Part shown: one piece after another, positions 6,364 through 13,614 of the stretch | Layout of the letters: the number at the start of each line of letters is the position of its first letter | Position numbering within the stretch: position 1 is the stretch's first letter | Virus record (IMG/VR): IMGVR_UViG_3300037137_001277 | Coordinates: 1 to 30,555 of that record | Strand: one strand, 5' to 3' | DNA length: 30,555 nucleotides | Source of the DNA: a virus | The notes under the pieces: model-generated | The model's database searches: none | What the model saw: only the letters and a program-made list of their open reading frames with translations | What the model was told of the DNA's origin: nothing | Position numbers and translations under genes: made by a program

Positions 6364-7499
6364 GATTCCTCCGGCCAGGGCAGGTCCGGCGATGCCCCCG
6401 CCACGATCCCATCATCGATGAAGCAGAACGATTCGGCTTGAATGGGCACGACCGGGATAGCCACCTCGCCGATATAGCCAACATCTGGCGGCGCCGCCCC
6501 ACCCACGGCAGGCAACGCGAATGGCGTCCGATAGAGCATGATGCGGTCGATGCCCTGATCCATGACGGTCGGCTCTTCGGTCTCGTTGGCGAACACCTCG
6601 AGGGCGACCCGGCAGGCCTTCAGCGTGTTCACGGTCGGCGGCGTGGGCCCGTCGCCAGGACCATAGATCGTCACGTCGAGATGATCGTAGATATCATAGC
6701 CCGGCGTGTTTTCGCCGCGGAACTCGAAGCAACGCAGATAGGGTCCGGGCGGGTCGTCGTCCACCCGCGTTGAGCAGTACACGCGCACGCCACCGTTCCG
6801 GGCCAATCCGGCACTGGGCAGGCGCAAATTGACTGAATAGTCATAGTCGCCGACCTCGGCCGGCATGTGCTGGATGGCGATCGAGGGCGTCGTTTCCTTG
6901 CTATCGTCATCAGCATCAAAAAAGGTCAACTTGAACCAGTACCCATAGAAGGGCGCCTCTTCGCTACGATGGAAAGAGCCCTGACCCACGTTGTAGTGGA
7001 GTCTTATCCCGTGCGGCGATGGATAGGTCAGAGGCACACTGGCCTGCCGAGTGAGAATCCATGCAGGCGCGCCAGGGTTGTAAGATGGCATCTGTATCCC
7101 GCCCTCATCAGGCGGGAAGCACGCGACGTAGTAGTACCAGCCGATGTTGAGGCCGTCTCCGAACAGCAGATCGGCAACGACTCCGATGTCGCCTAGGTCG
7201 AGTTCGCTGAGCAGCGGCGCCGGGCCGCCGATCGGCACGTTGTAACTCGCCACCAGCAAGTTCCGGTCCACCTGTAACCACGGTATGATGGTAGCGACCG
7301 CGGGCCTCACGTTGCCCGCCACCAGCACGCGCTCGGCGCGTCCCTCCAGCCTGATCTCGCCCGGGCGCACCACCTCGCTGACCTTTCCCATGCCCATGGT
7401 GCGCTCGGCCCGCAGAATGTCACGCACGACGCGGGCCAGCCGCCCGCCGCCGCCTGTCCTTTGCGCCCTCTGCGGTTCTGCGGTGAATGCCCGGCTCAC
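6360..7499 (-). CDS. Distal tail / baseplate structural protein, 379 aa
   Basis: The GTG at 7499 overlaps the upstream stop by four bases (GTGA) and is chosen on that basis; an ATG at 7397 (MGMGKVSEVV) is the alternative. The product has a short basic N-terminus, a segment KVSEVVRPGEIRLEGRAERVLVAGN, and then a long beta-rich region with many Tyr, Trp and Phe (LNIGWYYYVACFPPDEGG, FYGYWFKLTFFDADDDS). The C-terminus ends in acidic turns (DLPWPEES). No enzyme motif or repeat is visible. It lies between the hub protein and the small OB protein, so it is likely a tail-tip or baseplate component. The first 20 codons come from a sequence that resembles a dispersed repeat (see findings). Confidence 0.7.
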   Translation of the reverse strand: MSRAFTAEPQRAQRTGGGGRLARVVRDILRAERTMGMGKVSEVVRPGEIRLEGRAERVLVAGNVRPAVATIIPWLQVDRNLLVASYNVPIGGPAPLLSELDLGDIGVVADLLFGDGLNIGWYYYVACFPPDEGGIQMPSYNPGAPAWILTRQASVPLTYPSPHGIRLHYNVGQGSFHRSEEAPFYGYWFKLTFFDADDDSKETTPSIAIQHMPAEVGDYDYSVNLRLPSAGLARNGGVRVYCSTRVDDDPPGPYLRCFEFRGENTPGYDIYDHLDVTIYGPGDGPTPPTVNTLKACRVALEVFANETEEPTVMDQGIDRIMLYRTPFALPAVGGAAPPDVGYIGEVAIPVVPIQAESFCFIDDGIVAGASPDLPWPEES

Positions 7500-9154
7500 G
7501 CGTCCCTCCAGCACTCGACCTGCACCTCGTGCATCCACTCCGCCGCCTCGACATCGAACCGCGTGCGCAACGCCACGATTAGGGCATCGTCGAGGTCCGG
7601 ACATCCCCCGGGCAAATCGGTGAGTGTGACCTTCTGGCCCTTGCGGTACGCGAATGGCCGCGGCCAGCGCAGGCTCACCGAGTAGAGCCACTTGCCCGAT
7701 TCCGCCGCCAGATCGTCGGCGATCTGCTGCCCGATTGTGAAAACCGGAAAGGCAGTTCTGCTACCTAACAGGTTCTCATTGCGGTAGACTTTCGGGAAAG
7801 TGCCGAGGCCATCGGCCTGCGCGTGGTATTGCGAGGTGTATTCCTGGCCCTTCACCTGCTCGGGTTGGCTCCCATCCGGGTTTGTCTGCCACTGACCTTC
7901 CGGTGCCAGCGCGGGGTTCACCTGGAGAGCCGACTGCAAAGTGCCCGGCGCATCCTGGCGATCGGTGCTCAATACCTTCGCTTGCCCCTCGCTGTCAGGC
8001 TTGCCGACCTTCTGCGTCGTGGCGCGCACGTTGGTAGGGCTGATCTGATCGTACGAGGTGATTGTGTGAGCGACGAAAATGCTTGGCTCATCGCCGTTGG
8101 TCGGGTCACGCTGCCAGGTCTGTTCGTCCCGCAACACGAGCCGCCACTGATCGTCGTAGCCGAGTGTTGTGGTTGTGATCTTGCGCGTGGGTTGCTCGGA
8201 CCTGAGGTTTGTCTGCTCCTCGATCCGCGTCTTCCTGAGAATTCGGCCCTGCCAGGCGCCGCCCTCGTTCACATCCTCATAGGTCAGGTCCTCGGTCGTC
8301 CGGCTCACTGCCTGCCAGATCGATGATACGTTCGGGGCCTCTGGCTTCGTGCTGGTCTCGGTGACTCGATGGTTGGGCGACTGCTCGACGATCCGCATGC
8401 TCGCGGTGGGTTCGCCGCCGTCCTGGGTCGTGCCCGTGCTCAATACCTTCTCGGCCGAGGAGTAGACGGTCAGGTAGGTATAGGTGGCGCCGTAGACATC
8501 GATATCGCCGACCTGTGGCTGCCGGGCCCTCGAGACCGTCGTCATGCCCTGCGAGCAATCGATGGTGCCGGCGCTCGCACCGTTGCCCCGCCTCCGCACC
8601 ACCAGATTCTCACCATCCACCCAGGCATCGGCCCGATAGCGGCGGCTCTGCTGCAGCGGCTCCAACAGTCGGGCAATGGCCGCACTCACCGACTCATCAG
8701 CATTGACCACAAATTGCTTGAGCCCATAGTTCGAGGCATCCCAGATCAGCCGGAGATTGACGCGGGCTGCCAGGTCGGTGGCGACATGGATGGCACTGGG
8801 ATTGGTCGCCTCGGTCGCCTGCGCGCCATAGGACCGGTAGCCGAAGGTCTCTTCCCCCTGCTCCTCGATCAGTAGCGCCGCCTGGTCGCGCGCATGCACG
8901 TGCTGGCGCACCTGTCGCTCGCTGGCATCGATTGAGCAGTCGTCGACCCTAAACGTCCCGTAGTCATCGTAGCCCAGGTCGGCAAGGCCCAGCCGCACCC
9001 TGATGAGGTCGCCCCGATCGAGCGTGCGCCAACTCTGCGCCGTGGGAGTCAACGGCGCCGTGCTATCGCGCTCGACCAGCACCAGGTCCAGCGCATCGGC
9101 CAAACTGCCCAGATCCGAGTCGATATTCGCGCTGATCGGATGGACCTCGATCAC
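7496..9154 (-). CDS. Tail hub protein (gpD/gp27-like tail tip protein)
   Basis: 552 residues, GTG start at 9154 in a GTGA overlap with the preceding gene. The N-terminus (MIEVHPISANIDSD...) and a segment YGTFRVDDCSIDASERQVRQ recall hub proteins of the late-control-D/gp27 type, which form the ring below the tail tube. Residues about 115-175 contain AIHVATDLAARVNLRLIWDASNYGLKQ and ADESVSAAIARLLEPL, the helical pattern typical of the hub's peptidoglycan-side module. The middle (about 200-460) is a long beta-rich insertion with many Thr and Gln. The C-terminus (SLRWPRPFAYRKGQKVTL, then DALIVALRTRFDVEAAEW) looks like the final hub strand pair. Place in the tail order agrees. Assignment by pattern and context. 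Confidence 0.7.
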   Translation of the reverse strand: MIEVHPISANIDSDLGSLADALDLVLVERDSTAPLTPTAQSWRTLDRGDLIRVRLGLADLGYDDYGTFRVDDCSIDASERQVRQHVHARDQAALLIEEQGEETFGYRSYGAQATEATNPSAIHVATDLAARVNLRLIWDASNYGLKQFVVNADESVSAAIARLLEPLQQSRRYRADAWVDGENLVVRRRGNGASAGTIDCSQGMTTVSRARQPQVGDIDVYGATYTYLTVYSSAEKVLSTGTTQDGGEPTASMRIVEQSPNHRVTETSTKPEAPNVSSIWQAVSRTTEDLTYEDVNEGGAWQGRILRKTRIEEQTNLRSEQPTRKITTTTLGYDDQWRLVLRDEQTWQRDPTNGDEPSIFVAHTITSYDQISPTNVRATTQKVGKPDSEGQAKVLSTDRQDAPGTLQSALQVNPALAPEGQWQTNPDGSQPEQVKGQEYTSQYHAQADGLGTFPKVYRNENLLGSRTAFPVFTIGQQIADDLAAESGKWLYSVSLRWPRPFAYRKGQKVTLTDLPGGCPDLDDALIVALRTRFDVEAAEWMHEVQVECWRDA

Positions 9155-10479
9155 AGGAACGTCACCTCTGCCACCGGCGCGATCACCTCGGCCAGCGCCG
9201 CCGCCTCGAGCGCCTGGTTGATCACCGTCGCCTCAATCAGCACGCCATCCACGACCAACGGCATGACATCGACCTGCAATTGCAGCGCGTCAGACATCCG
9301 ATCATGGAAGACGCTTGCCGCGATCTGCACCCAATCACTGATCAGCGGGGCAACATCGACGATCAACTCCAGGGCATCGCTGATCGGATGATCCGTCCCG
9401 ATAGTCTCGCTCGCCACGCCCTCATCGGTGACGCTGAGGCCGAGCAGCAAGGATTCGGCGGCGATAGCGGAATCAGAAACCGAGATCCGGGTGATAACGA
9501 GCACAGAGATGGCGTCCGTGCCCGTCGCCGCCTCAGCCACTGTCGGTTCGTAATGTACGGCGGCGGATTCGCTGCTCTCTCCAGACTCACTTGACGCTTT
9601 GCTGACCGACCCGATTGTCCCGACTTTCCAGGCCCACCAGGTGTAAGTGCTACCGCTAGCATTCACATGGTTGTGAGAACCGAGCTGAAACCCATCCGCC
9701 TCGAGCGCCTGGATCGCGTTGGCGATCTCGGTGCTGCTGCCGACGTAGAAACTGGTGTCGCCCGGTTTCGTCGACGGATGCCAGACTGCCGGATACGAGC
9801 CGGTCGCATCGGTCATCACTACGTCCGGCCGAAAGCCGAGGCCGCTGATGGTGCGATCATCGGTTCCATCGCCGGCGTACTGGCCTCCATCGGCCATCCC
9901 CGCGAGCTTCTTGAAGGCCGCCCAGTAGATGGCCTTGCCGTTCTGGTTGGCATAGTTGCTTGACCCGACCTGGAAGCCATCGGCGGCGAATGACTGGATG
10001 ATGTTGGCTGCGTGGTTGGTCGCGCTGAAGAACTGCGTGTACCCCGCCGCCATGTCGGCGGTCGACCAGACCGCCTCTTGGTCCTCGCATTGGCACCAGA
10101 CCATCGCGGGCTCGAATCCCACGCCAGCGATATCGCGGTTGTCAGTCCCGTCGCCAGTGAACTTGCCGATCGTGAAATCATCGTTGCCATTGTCGGCGAT
10201 GGCGAGCCAGTGATAGGTGTAGCCGTTGCGGTTCACCGGCCAACTGTTCCCGATCGTGAACCCGTCTTCGTCCAGGCTTTCAATTCTGGTGGAAATGAGG
10301 CCGGCCGAGGCGGATGCCAGATAGCCGCTCTTACCGGCCGGCATCTCCCGGGTCTTCCAGACCGCGAGTTGCACCTGGCCCTCGGCCTTCACCACCACGA
10401 GATCAGGCGCGAAGCCGATCCCGGTGATCGGCCGGCCCTCGTTGCTATCGCCGACGTATGTCCCGACCGCAATCTGCAT
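9151..10479 (-). CDS. Receptor-binding-like tail protein with three repeated ~90-aa domains
   Basis: 442 residues. ATG at 10479 with GAGGGA upstream, eight bases after the glycoside hydrolase stop. Three tandem copies of one domain occupy about residues 1-95, 104-190 and 199-286. Each opens with a GxYxGDGTDxRxIxGxGFxPD motif, has a central AVW strand and an aromatic DGFxxGxSxxxNxNGxxYxWxA close. Domains of this type occur in phage tail fibres and other virion surface proteins and are thought to be beta-jelly-roll modules. Residues 290-442 form a different tail of short repeats with SDAL/xDAL and VDVxPLxxDxVxI patterns. No enzyme motif is visible. Likely surface-exposed binding protein; it follows the secreted glycoside hydrolase and precedes the hub. 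Confidence 0.75.
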   Translation of the reverse strand: MQIAVGTYVGDSNEGRPITGIGFAPDLVVVKAEGQVQLAVWKTREMPAGKSGYLASASAGLISTRIESLDEDGFTIGNSWPVNRNGYTYHWLAIADNGNDDFTIGKFTGDGTDNRDIAGVGFEPAMVWCQCEDQEAVWSTADMAAGYTQFFSATNHAANIIQSFAADGFQVGSSNYANQNGKAIYWAAFKKLAGMADGGQYAGDGTDDRTISGLGFRPDVVMTDATGSYPAVWHPSTKPGDTSFYVGSSTEIANAIQALEADGFQLGSHNHVNASGSTYTWWAWKVGTIGSVSKASSESGESSESAAVHYEPTVAEAATGTDAISVLVITRISVSDSAIAAESLLLGLSVTDEGVASETIGTDHPISDALELIVDVAPLISDWVQIAASVFHDRMSDALQLQVDVMPLVVDGVLIEATVINQALEAAALAEVIAPVAEVTFL

Positions 10480-10486
10480 CGATCCC

Positions 10487-11938
10487 TCAGTGAGGCGGGG
10501 CCGCCAACGACTGCAGTTTGGCGGCGAGCTGGCGGCGCACCGCCTCGATAGCCGCCGGATCCCGACTCCAAGTGTGCCAGTCCAGGGCGACGGGCGCGAT
10601 GGTCTGGCGGGCCCAATCCGTCTGTCCGCGAGGAGCCAGCATCGCTAGCAGATCGAAGTCATCGACGCCATCGCGCAGCCAGTTCATCCGGATGCTCGGG
10701 GCGAAACTGCCATCGACCAACTTGTAGACGAGCTGAGCTTCGCCCGGGTGACTCGATGAGTAGGCCTCCACGTTATCCCAGGGCGTGGCCGGCTGATCGA
10801 CTTTCCAGTAGAGCAGACCGGTGTAGCCAAGCCGCCAATTGATCATGCCGGCCATCAGACGGTAATTCGGCTCTGGGTAGTCGAGTTGCCAGCACGGAGC
10901 GTAGCCGCTCTGCTGCAGCGTCATGCAACTCCAGACGCGGCCGCCATGTGCGATGAATGCCGCCTGATCGGTCGCCACGTATTGCTGCGGCATGCCGACG
11001 CAGATATCGAGCCAGCTCGACCAGGGAGAGCGCGGCGGAACCGTCACCATGCGCTTGATCCGCCCCGCCAGGGCCCCCGACCATGCCTGTAATGCCGAGG
11101 AGCCGGTGGTGCCGATCGGCTCGTCCGCGAGATAGGCGTAGGATAGCGCCAGGCCAGGGAACTTCACGAGTGCCGCATCGACCATGGCCGCCGTGGGTTT
11201 GCTCGCGCCGATGACGCCGGTGCCCTTATTGATCGAGGCCCAGAAGCCGAGGCTCGCGCCGGTCTGCCCGAGCGCGATATCCGCGGCGGTATTGGCGCTG
11301 CCGATCCAGGTCGGTTGCAAACCGTGTTCGAGCAGTAGTTTCTCCAGCGCCGCGTTCCCGCGGTTGGGCGGCCAGGTGCCAAATGCTGTCTGCTCCGCCG
11401 ATCGATCGGGCAAGTCGAAGTTCCAGACCGTCACCATCAGATGGAGCGTGACCGCTCCGTTCGCATCGGTGACGATCATGGGCACGCAGTAATCGCCGGG
11501 CGCCAGACCCTTCGATGCGTAGACGTCAATCCACAATGGCTGATTCTGACCGGCCGCCACAGTCACCGACCCGGGCATTGGCAAGAGCGCGTCAGGATAC
11601 TGGCCCGGGCCCAGCGGCTTATTCGTTTGCATCGACCAGTTGGCGGAACCCCTGGTCACGGTCACATAGTGTTCGAGCGACAGTCGCACAGTCAGAGGCG
11701 TCTGGCCGACCGTGATGGTCACGCCGGTGACCGGCCCTCGCAGGATCAGTTGGGCCGATTCCCACTCGTTGTGGGCCAGCGCGATGTTCAATGCCTGCGC
11801 CGTTCCGGCTGCAGCCGTTGGCCCGATTCGCGCCCACGGGGGTTCCAGCCAGGCGGATCCGAATGCCGGCGCCGCCATTCCGATGAGCGCCAGCACCAAC
11901 ACCGACAACATGCATCGTCCCAACCATCGTCTCAGCAT
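10487..11938 (-). CDS. Secreted glycoside hydrolase-like protein, DUF4091/GH123 type
   Basis: 483 residues, ATG at 11938 behind AGGAGG. The N-terminus is a typical Sec signal peptide: basic MLRRWLGR, a hydrophobic core of about residues 10-22, and a likely cleavage after AFGS near residue 28. Residues 30-175 look like the N-terminal beta-sandwich of this group. The catalytic region carries FGTWPPNRGN and an adjacent Asp-Glu pair in YAYLADEP (Asp272-Glu273), as used by GH123 enzymes in substrate-assisted hydrolysis of N-acetyl-galactosaminides. The C-terminus has the DUF4091 hallmark SIRMNWLRDGVDDFDLL (415-431). Family membership is by pattern. It is coded inside the tail operon, so it may be a virion depolymerase or be exported by the infected cell; the signal peptide favours export. 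Confidence 0.8.
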   Translation of the reverse strand: MLRRWLGRCMLSVLVLALIGMAAPAFGSAWLEPPWARIGPTAAAGTAQALNIALAHNEWESAQLILRGPVTGVTITVGQTPLTVRLSLEHYVTVTRGSANWSMQTNKPLGPGQYPDALLPMPGSVTVAAGQNQPLWIDVYASKGLAPGDYCVPMIVTDANGAVTLHLMVTVWNFDLPDRSAEQTAFGTWPPNRGNAALEKLLLEHGLQPTWIGSANTAADIALGQTGASLGFWASINKGTGVIGASKPTAAMVDAALVKFPGLALSYAYLADEPIGTTGSSALQAWSGALAGRIKRMVTVPPRSPWSSWLDICVGMPQQYVATDQAAFIAHGGRVWSCMTLQQSGYAPCWQLDYPEPNYRLMAGMINWRLGYTGLLYWKVDQPATPWDNVEAYSSSHPGEAQLVYKLVDGSFAPSIRMNWLRDGVDDFDLLAMLAPRGQTDWARQTIAPVALDWHTWSRDPAAIEAVRRQLAAKLQSLAAPPH

Positions 11939-11961
11939 CGATGCCTCCTGATAATCCCCGG

Positions 11962-12498
11962 CTAGGTCAGGCTGATCTCGAGCGTCAACTGCCAGGAGCC
12001 GCCTGATTTCGTGCCGAGGGTCGCCACCTTGCGGTTGAGATTCATGCCGGCGGCCGCGCCGTTATCGACCGTGCATTCCTCCCATGCGAAGTTGGCGGCC
12101 GCTTCGCCGAAAGTGGCCTGGAACGTCACCTTGTGATCGGCCGTCGCCCCGACCACCGGGTAGCCGGTGTCCATCGCCTGATAGGCGGTGCTGCCACCCT
12201 GGAGCGCCGTCTGCACGCGGTTGGCGGCCGCCGTGCCATTGCCCACGCCCAGGCGCGCATTCGCCTCGCTGTAGGCGGTAGCAGTGTCCCCAGTCAGGAG
12301 CTTGAACAGCTCCTCGATCCCCTCATCAAGCAGGAGGTTGCCCTCGATCACGCGCTCGGCGAGGACTGGATGCTCCTCGAGGAACAGCCGCTCTCCGAAG
12401 CGCCGGCCATGCACGCGTCGGTATTGATCGATGTCGCCCGCATACTCACGGACCGTGAACCGCGCATGCCATTTGATCGCGTCAGTCTGTGCTGACAT
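11962..12498 (-). CDS. Tail structural protein, 178 aa
   Basis: ATG at 12498 overlaps the upstream stop by one base (TAATG). It begins MSAQTDAIKWHARFTVREYA and has DEGIEELFKLLTGDTATAYS, then ARLGVGNGTAAANRVQTALQ, KVTFQATFGEAAANFAWEE and a final WQLTLEISLT strand. The order of these segments resembles the 181-residue product at 3589-4134, so the two may be distant paralogues. Proteins with such layout are common, usually unnamed, in the distal tail operons of siphoviruses. No motif for enzymatic activity. Likely part of the tail tip or a fibre collar. Confidence 0.7.
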   Translation of the reverse strand: MSAQTDAIKWHARFTVREYAGDIDQYRRVHGRRFGERLFLEEHPVLAERVIEGNLLLDEGIEELFKLLTGDTATAYSEANARLGVGNGTAAANRVQTALQGGSTAYQAMDTGYPVVGATADHKVTFQATFGEAAANFAWEECTVDNGAAAGMNLNRKVATLGTKSGGSWQLTLEISLT

Positions 12499-12875
12499 TA
12501 GCCTAGCTCCTTGAACCGTACGTAGGCCCGGCGCGGGTTGCCAACCTGGCTCGTATCGGCCGGGATGTTATAGCGCATCCAGCAGGCGGCCCACCCGTTG
12601 ACCGCCACGTCGCCGATCGTGATGGGGGAGGTTGTCCAACTCCCGGGGTTGCCAGCAACATCGGGCGCAATCTCGAGGAACTCATCGCCATCGTTCGCGC
12701 CCACTGCCTCGATCACGAACTGGCAGTTTTCCAGCGTCTCCGCTGCGGTGCTCGTGTTCTGCCACCAGATCCGCCTTGGCGTCGTGGCCGCGCCATCGCG
12801 AACGCTCCCCTCATCGTAGGAATCCGCTGCCGGGGTGGCCTGATCGGTCTCGTATTTCGTGACTTGCTTAGCCAT
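12498..12875 (-). CDS. Tail structural protein, 125 aa
   Basis: I chose ATG 12875 (MAKQVTKYETDQATPAADSY) because GGGGAG lies four bases upstream; the open frame extends further but without a ribosome site. It overlaps the metalloprotein gene by eight bases. The product is a likely small beta-sandwich: RIWWQNTST, NCQFVIEAVG, EFLEIAPDVAG, SWTTSPITIGDVAVNGWAAC and a last YVRFKELG strand. No catalytic motif. Its Trp-rich strands and site between the tape measure and hub fit a virion surface or tail-tip accessory protein. No family recognised. Confidence 0.7.
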   Translation of the reverse strand: MAKQVTKYETDQATPAADSYDEGSVRDGAATTPRRIWWQNTSTAAETLENCQFVIEAVGANDGDEFLEIAPDVAGNPGSWTTSPITIGDVAVNGWAACWMRYNIPADTSQVGNPRRAYVRFKELG

Positions 12876-13239
12876 CGGACTCCCCATAGGCCCGCAGGAA
12901 GGCGCGGGCGATGCTGTCCACCGTCCCCTCCATCTCGTCTTTGAGGTAGCCCCGAATCGCCTCACCGGGATCGCCGAGGCGCTGGATCGCGTCATAGGCC
13001 GGCGACCACAGCCTCATCACAAGCGCGTGAACGACCTCATGACAGGCGATGAAGCTCGAGGGCGCGGCGCTGGGGCAGTAGCGGAATGAGACCGTCCTGT
13101 GCGAGAAGCAGCACTCGCAATCAGCCATGGTCGCCACGAACTGACCCGGTACGATCTCGACCGTCCACCCGCCATCCTCATTCAGGCGCTCCCACCACTT
13201 GCGGAACAGCCCCTCCCACTCTGCATTGTGGTCGCTCAC
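12868..13239 (-). CDS. Small HExxH metalloprotein (putative zinc peptidase)
   Basis: 123 residues, GTG at 13239 in a GTGA overlap with the preceding gene. It carries HEVVH at residues 67-71 inside the helix SSFIACHEVVHALVMRLW; His67, Glu68 and His71 match the zinc-binding and catalytic residues of zincin peptidases. A likely third ligand is Glu102 or Glu104 in the helix DEMEGTVDSIARAF, as in gluzincins. Cys41, Cys43, Cys44 and Cys55 form a separate cluster (CECC, then C) that could bind another metal. No signal peptide. It is not a usual member of the siphovirus tail block; it might process a tail protein or act on the host wall. Substrate is unknown. Confidence 0.7.
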   Translation of the reverse strand: MSDHNAEWEGLFRKWWERLNEDGGWTVEIVPGQFVATMADCECCFSHRTVSFRYCPSAAPSSFIACHEVVHALVMRLWSPAYDAIQRLGDPGEAIRGYLKDEMEGTVDSIARAFLRAYGESDG

Positions 13240-13613
13240 GTCGGGCCTCCGATCACCGCGAACACCATCTCGACCTGATAGGCCTCGACCCCGCGGAGGT
13301 GTATTGGGTTCAGGCCGATGAAGAAGACGTCATAGGTGTTGCCCTCGTGGTCATCCCACTTCCAAACCTGGCCGAGGACTGCGAACTTGGTCTGGAAATC
13401 CGCCAGGGTCGCCGCCTCCATGTAATCGGTGCGCAGGTTGATCCTGCTGTCGGCTGACAGGACGCCCAAGTCCTGATGGACCATGCCGCTGAGCGTCGGA
13501 TGCGAACTCGAGCGCCTGACCAGAGTGACCGTGTATTCGGCCGGGTCATAGTCCAGATAGGTGGGATCGGGCGTCTCCTCGCTGGGATATCTCAGGCAGC
13601 ACAGGCTCGCCAT
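13236..13613 (-). CDS. Tail protein downstream of the tape measure, 125 aa
   Basis: ATG at 13613, one base after the tape measure stop (TGA C ATG); the upstream extension of the frame is inside the tape measure gene and is discounted. The product begins MASLCCLRYPSEETPDPTYL and is beta-rich (EYTVTLVRRSSS, WKWDDHEGNTYDVFFIGL, AYQVEMVFAVIGG). Size and site are those of distal-tail-type adaptor genes that follow the tape measure in siphoviruses, but the sequence is not one I recognise. Likely a structural piece joining tube and tip. Confidence 0.7.
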   Translation of the reverse strand: MASLCCLRYPSEETPDPTYLDYDPAEYTVTLVRRSSSHPTLSGMVHQDLGVLSADSRINLRTDYMEAATLADFQTKFAVLGQVWKWDDHEGNTYDVFFIGLNPIHLRGVEAYQVEMVFAVIGGPT

Positions 13614-13614
13614 G

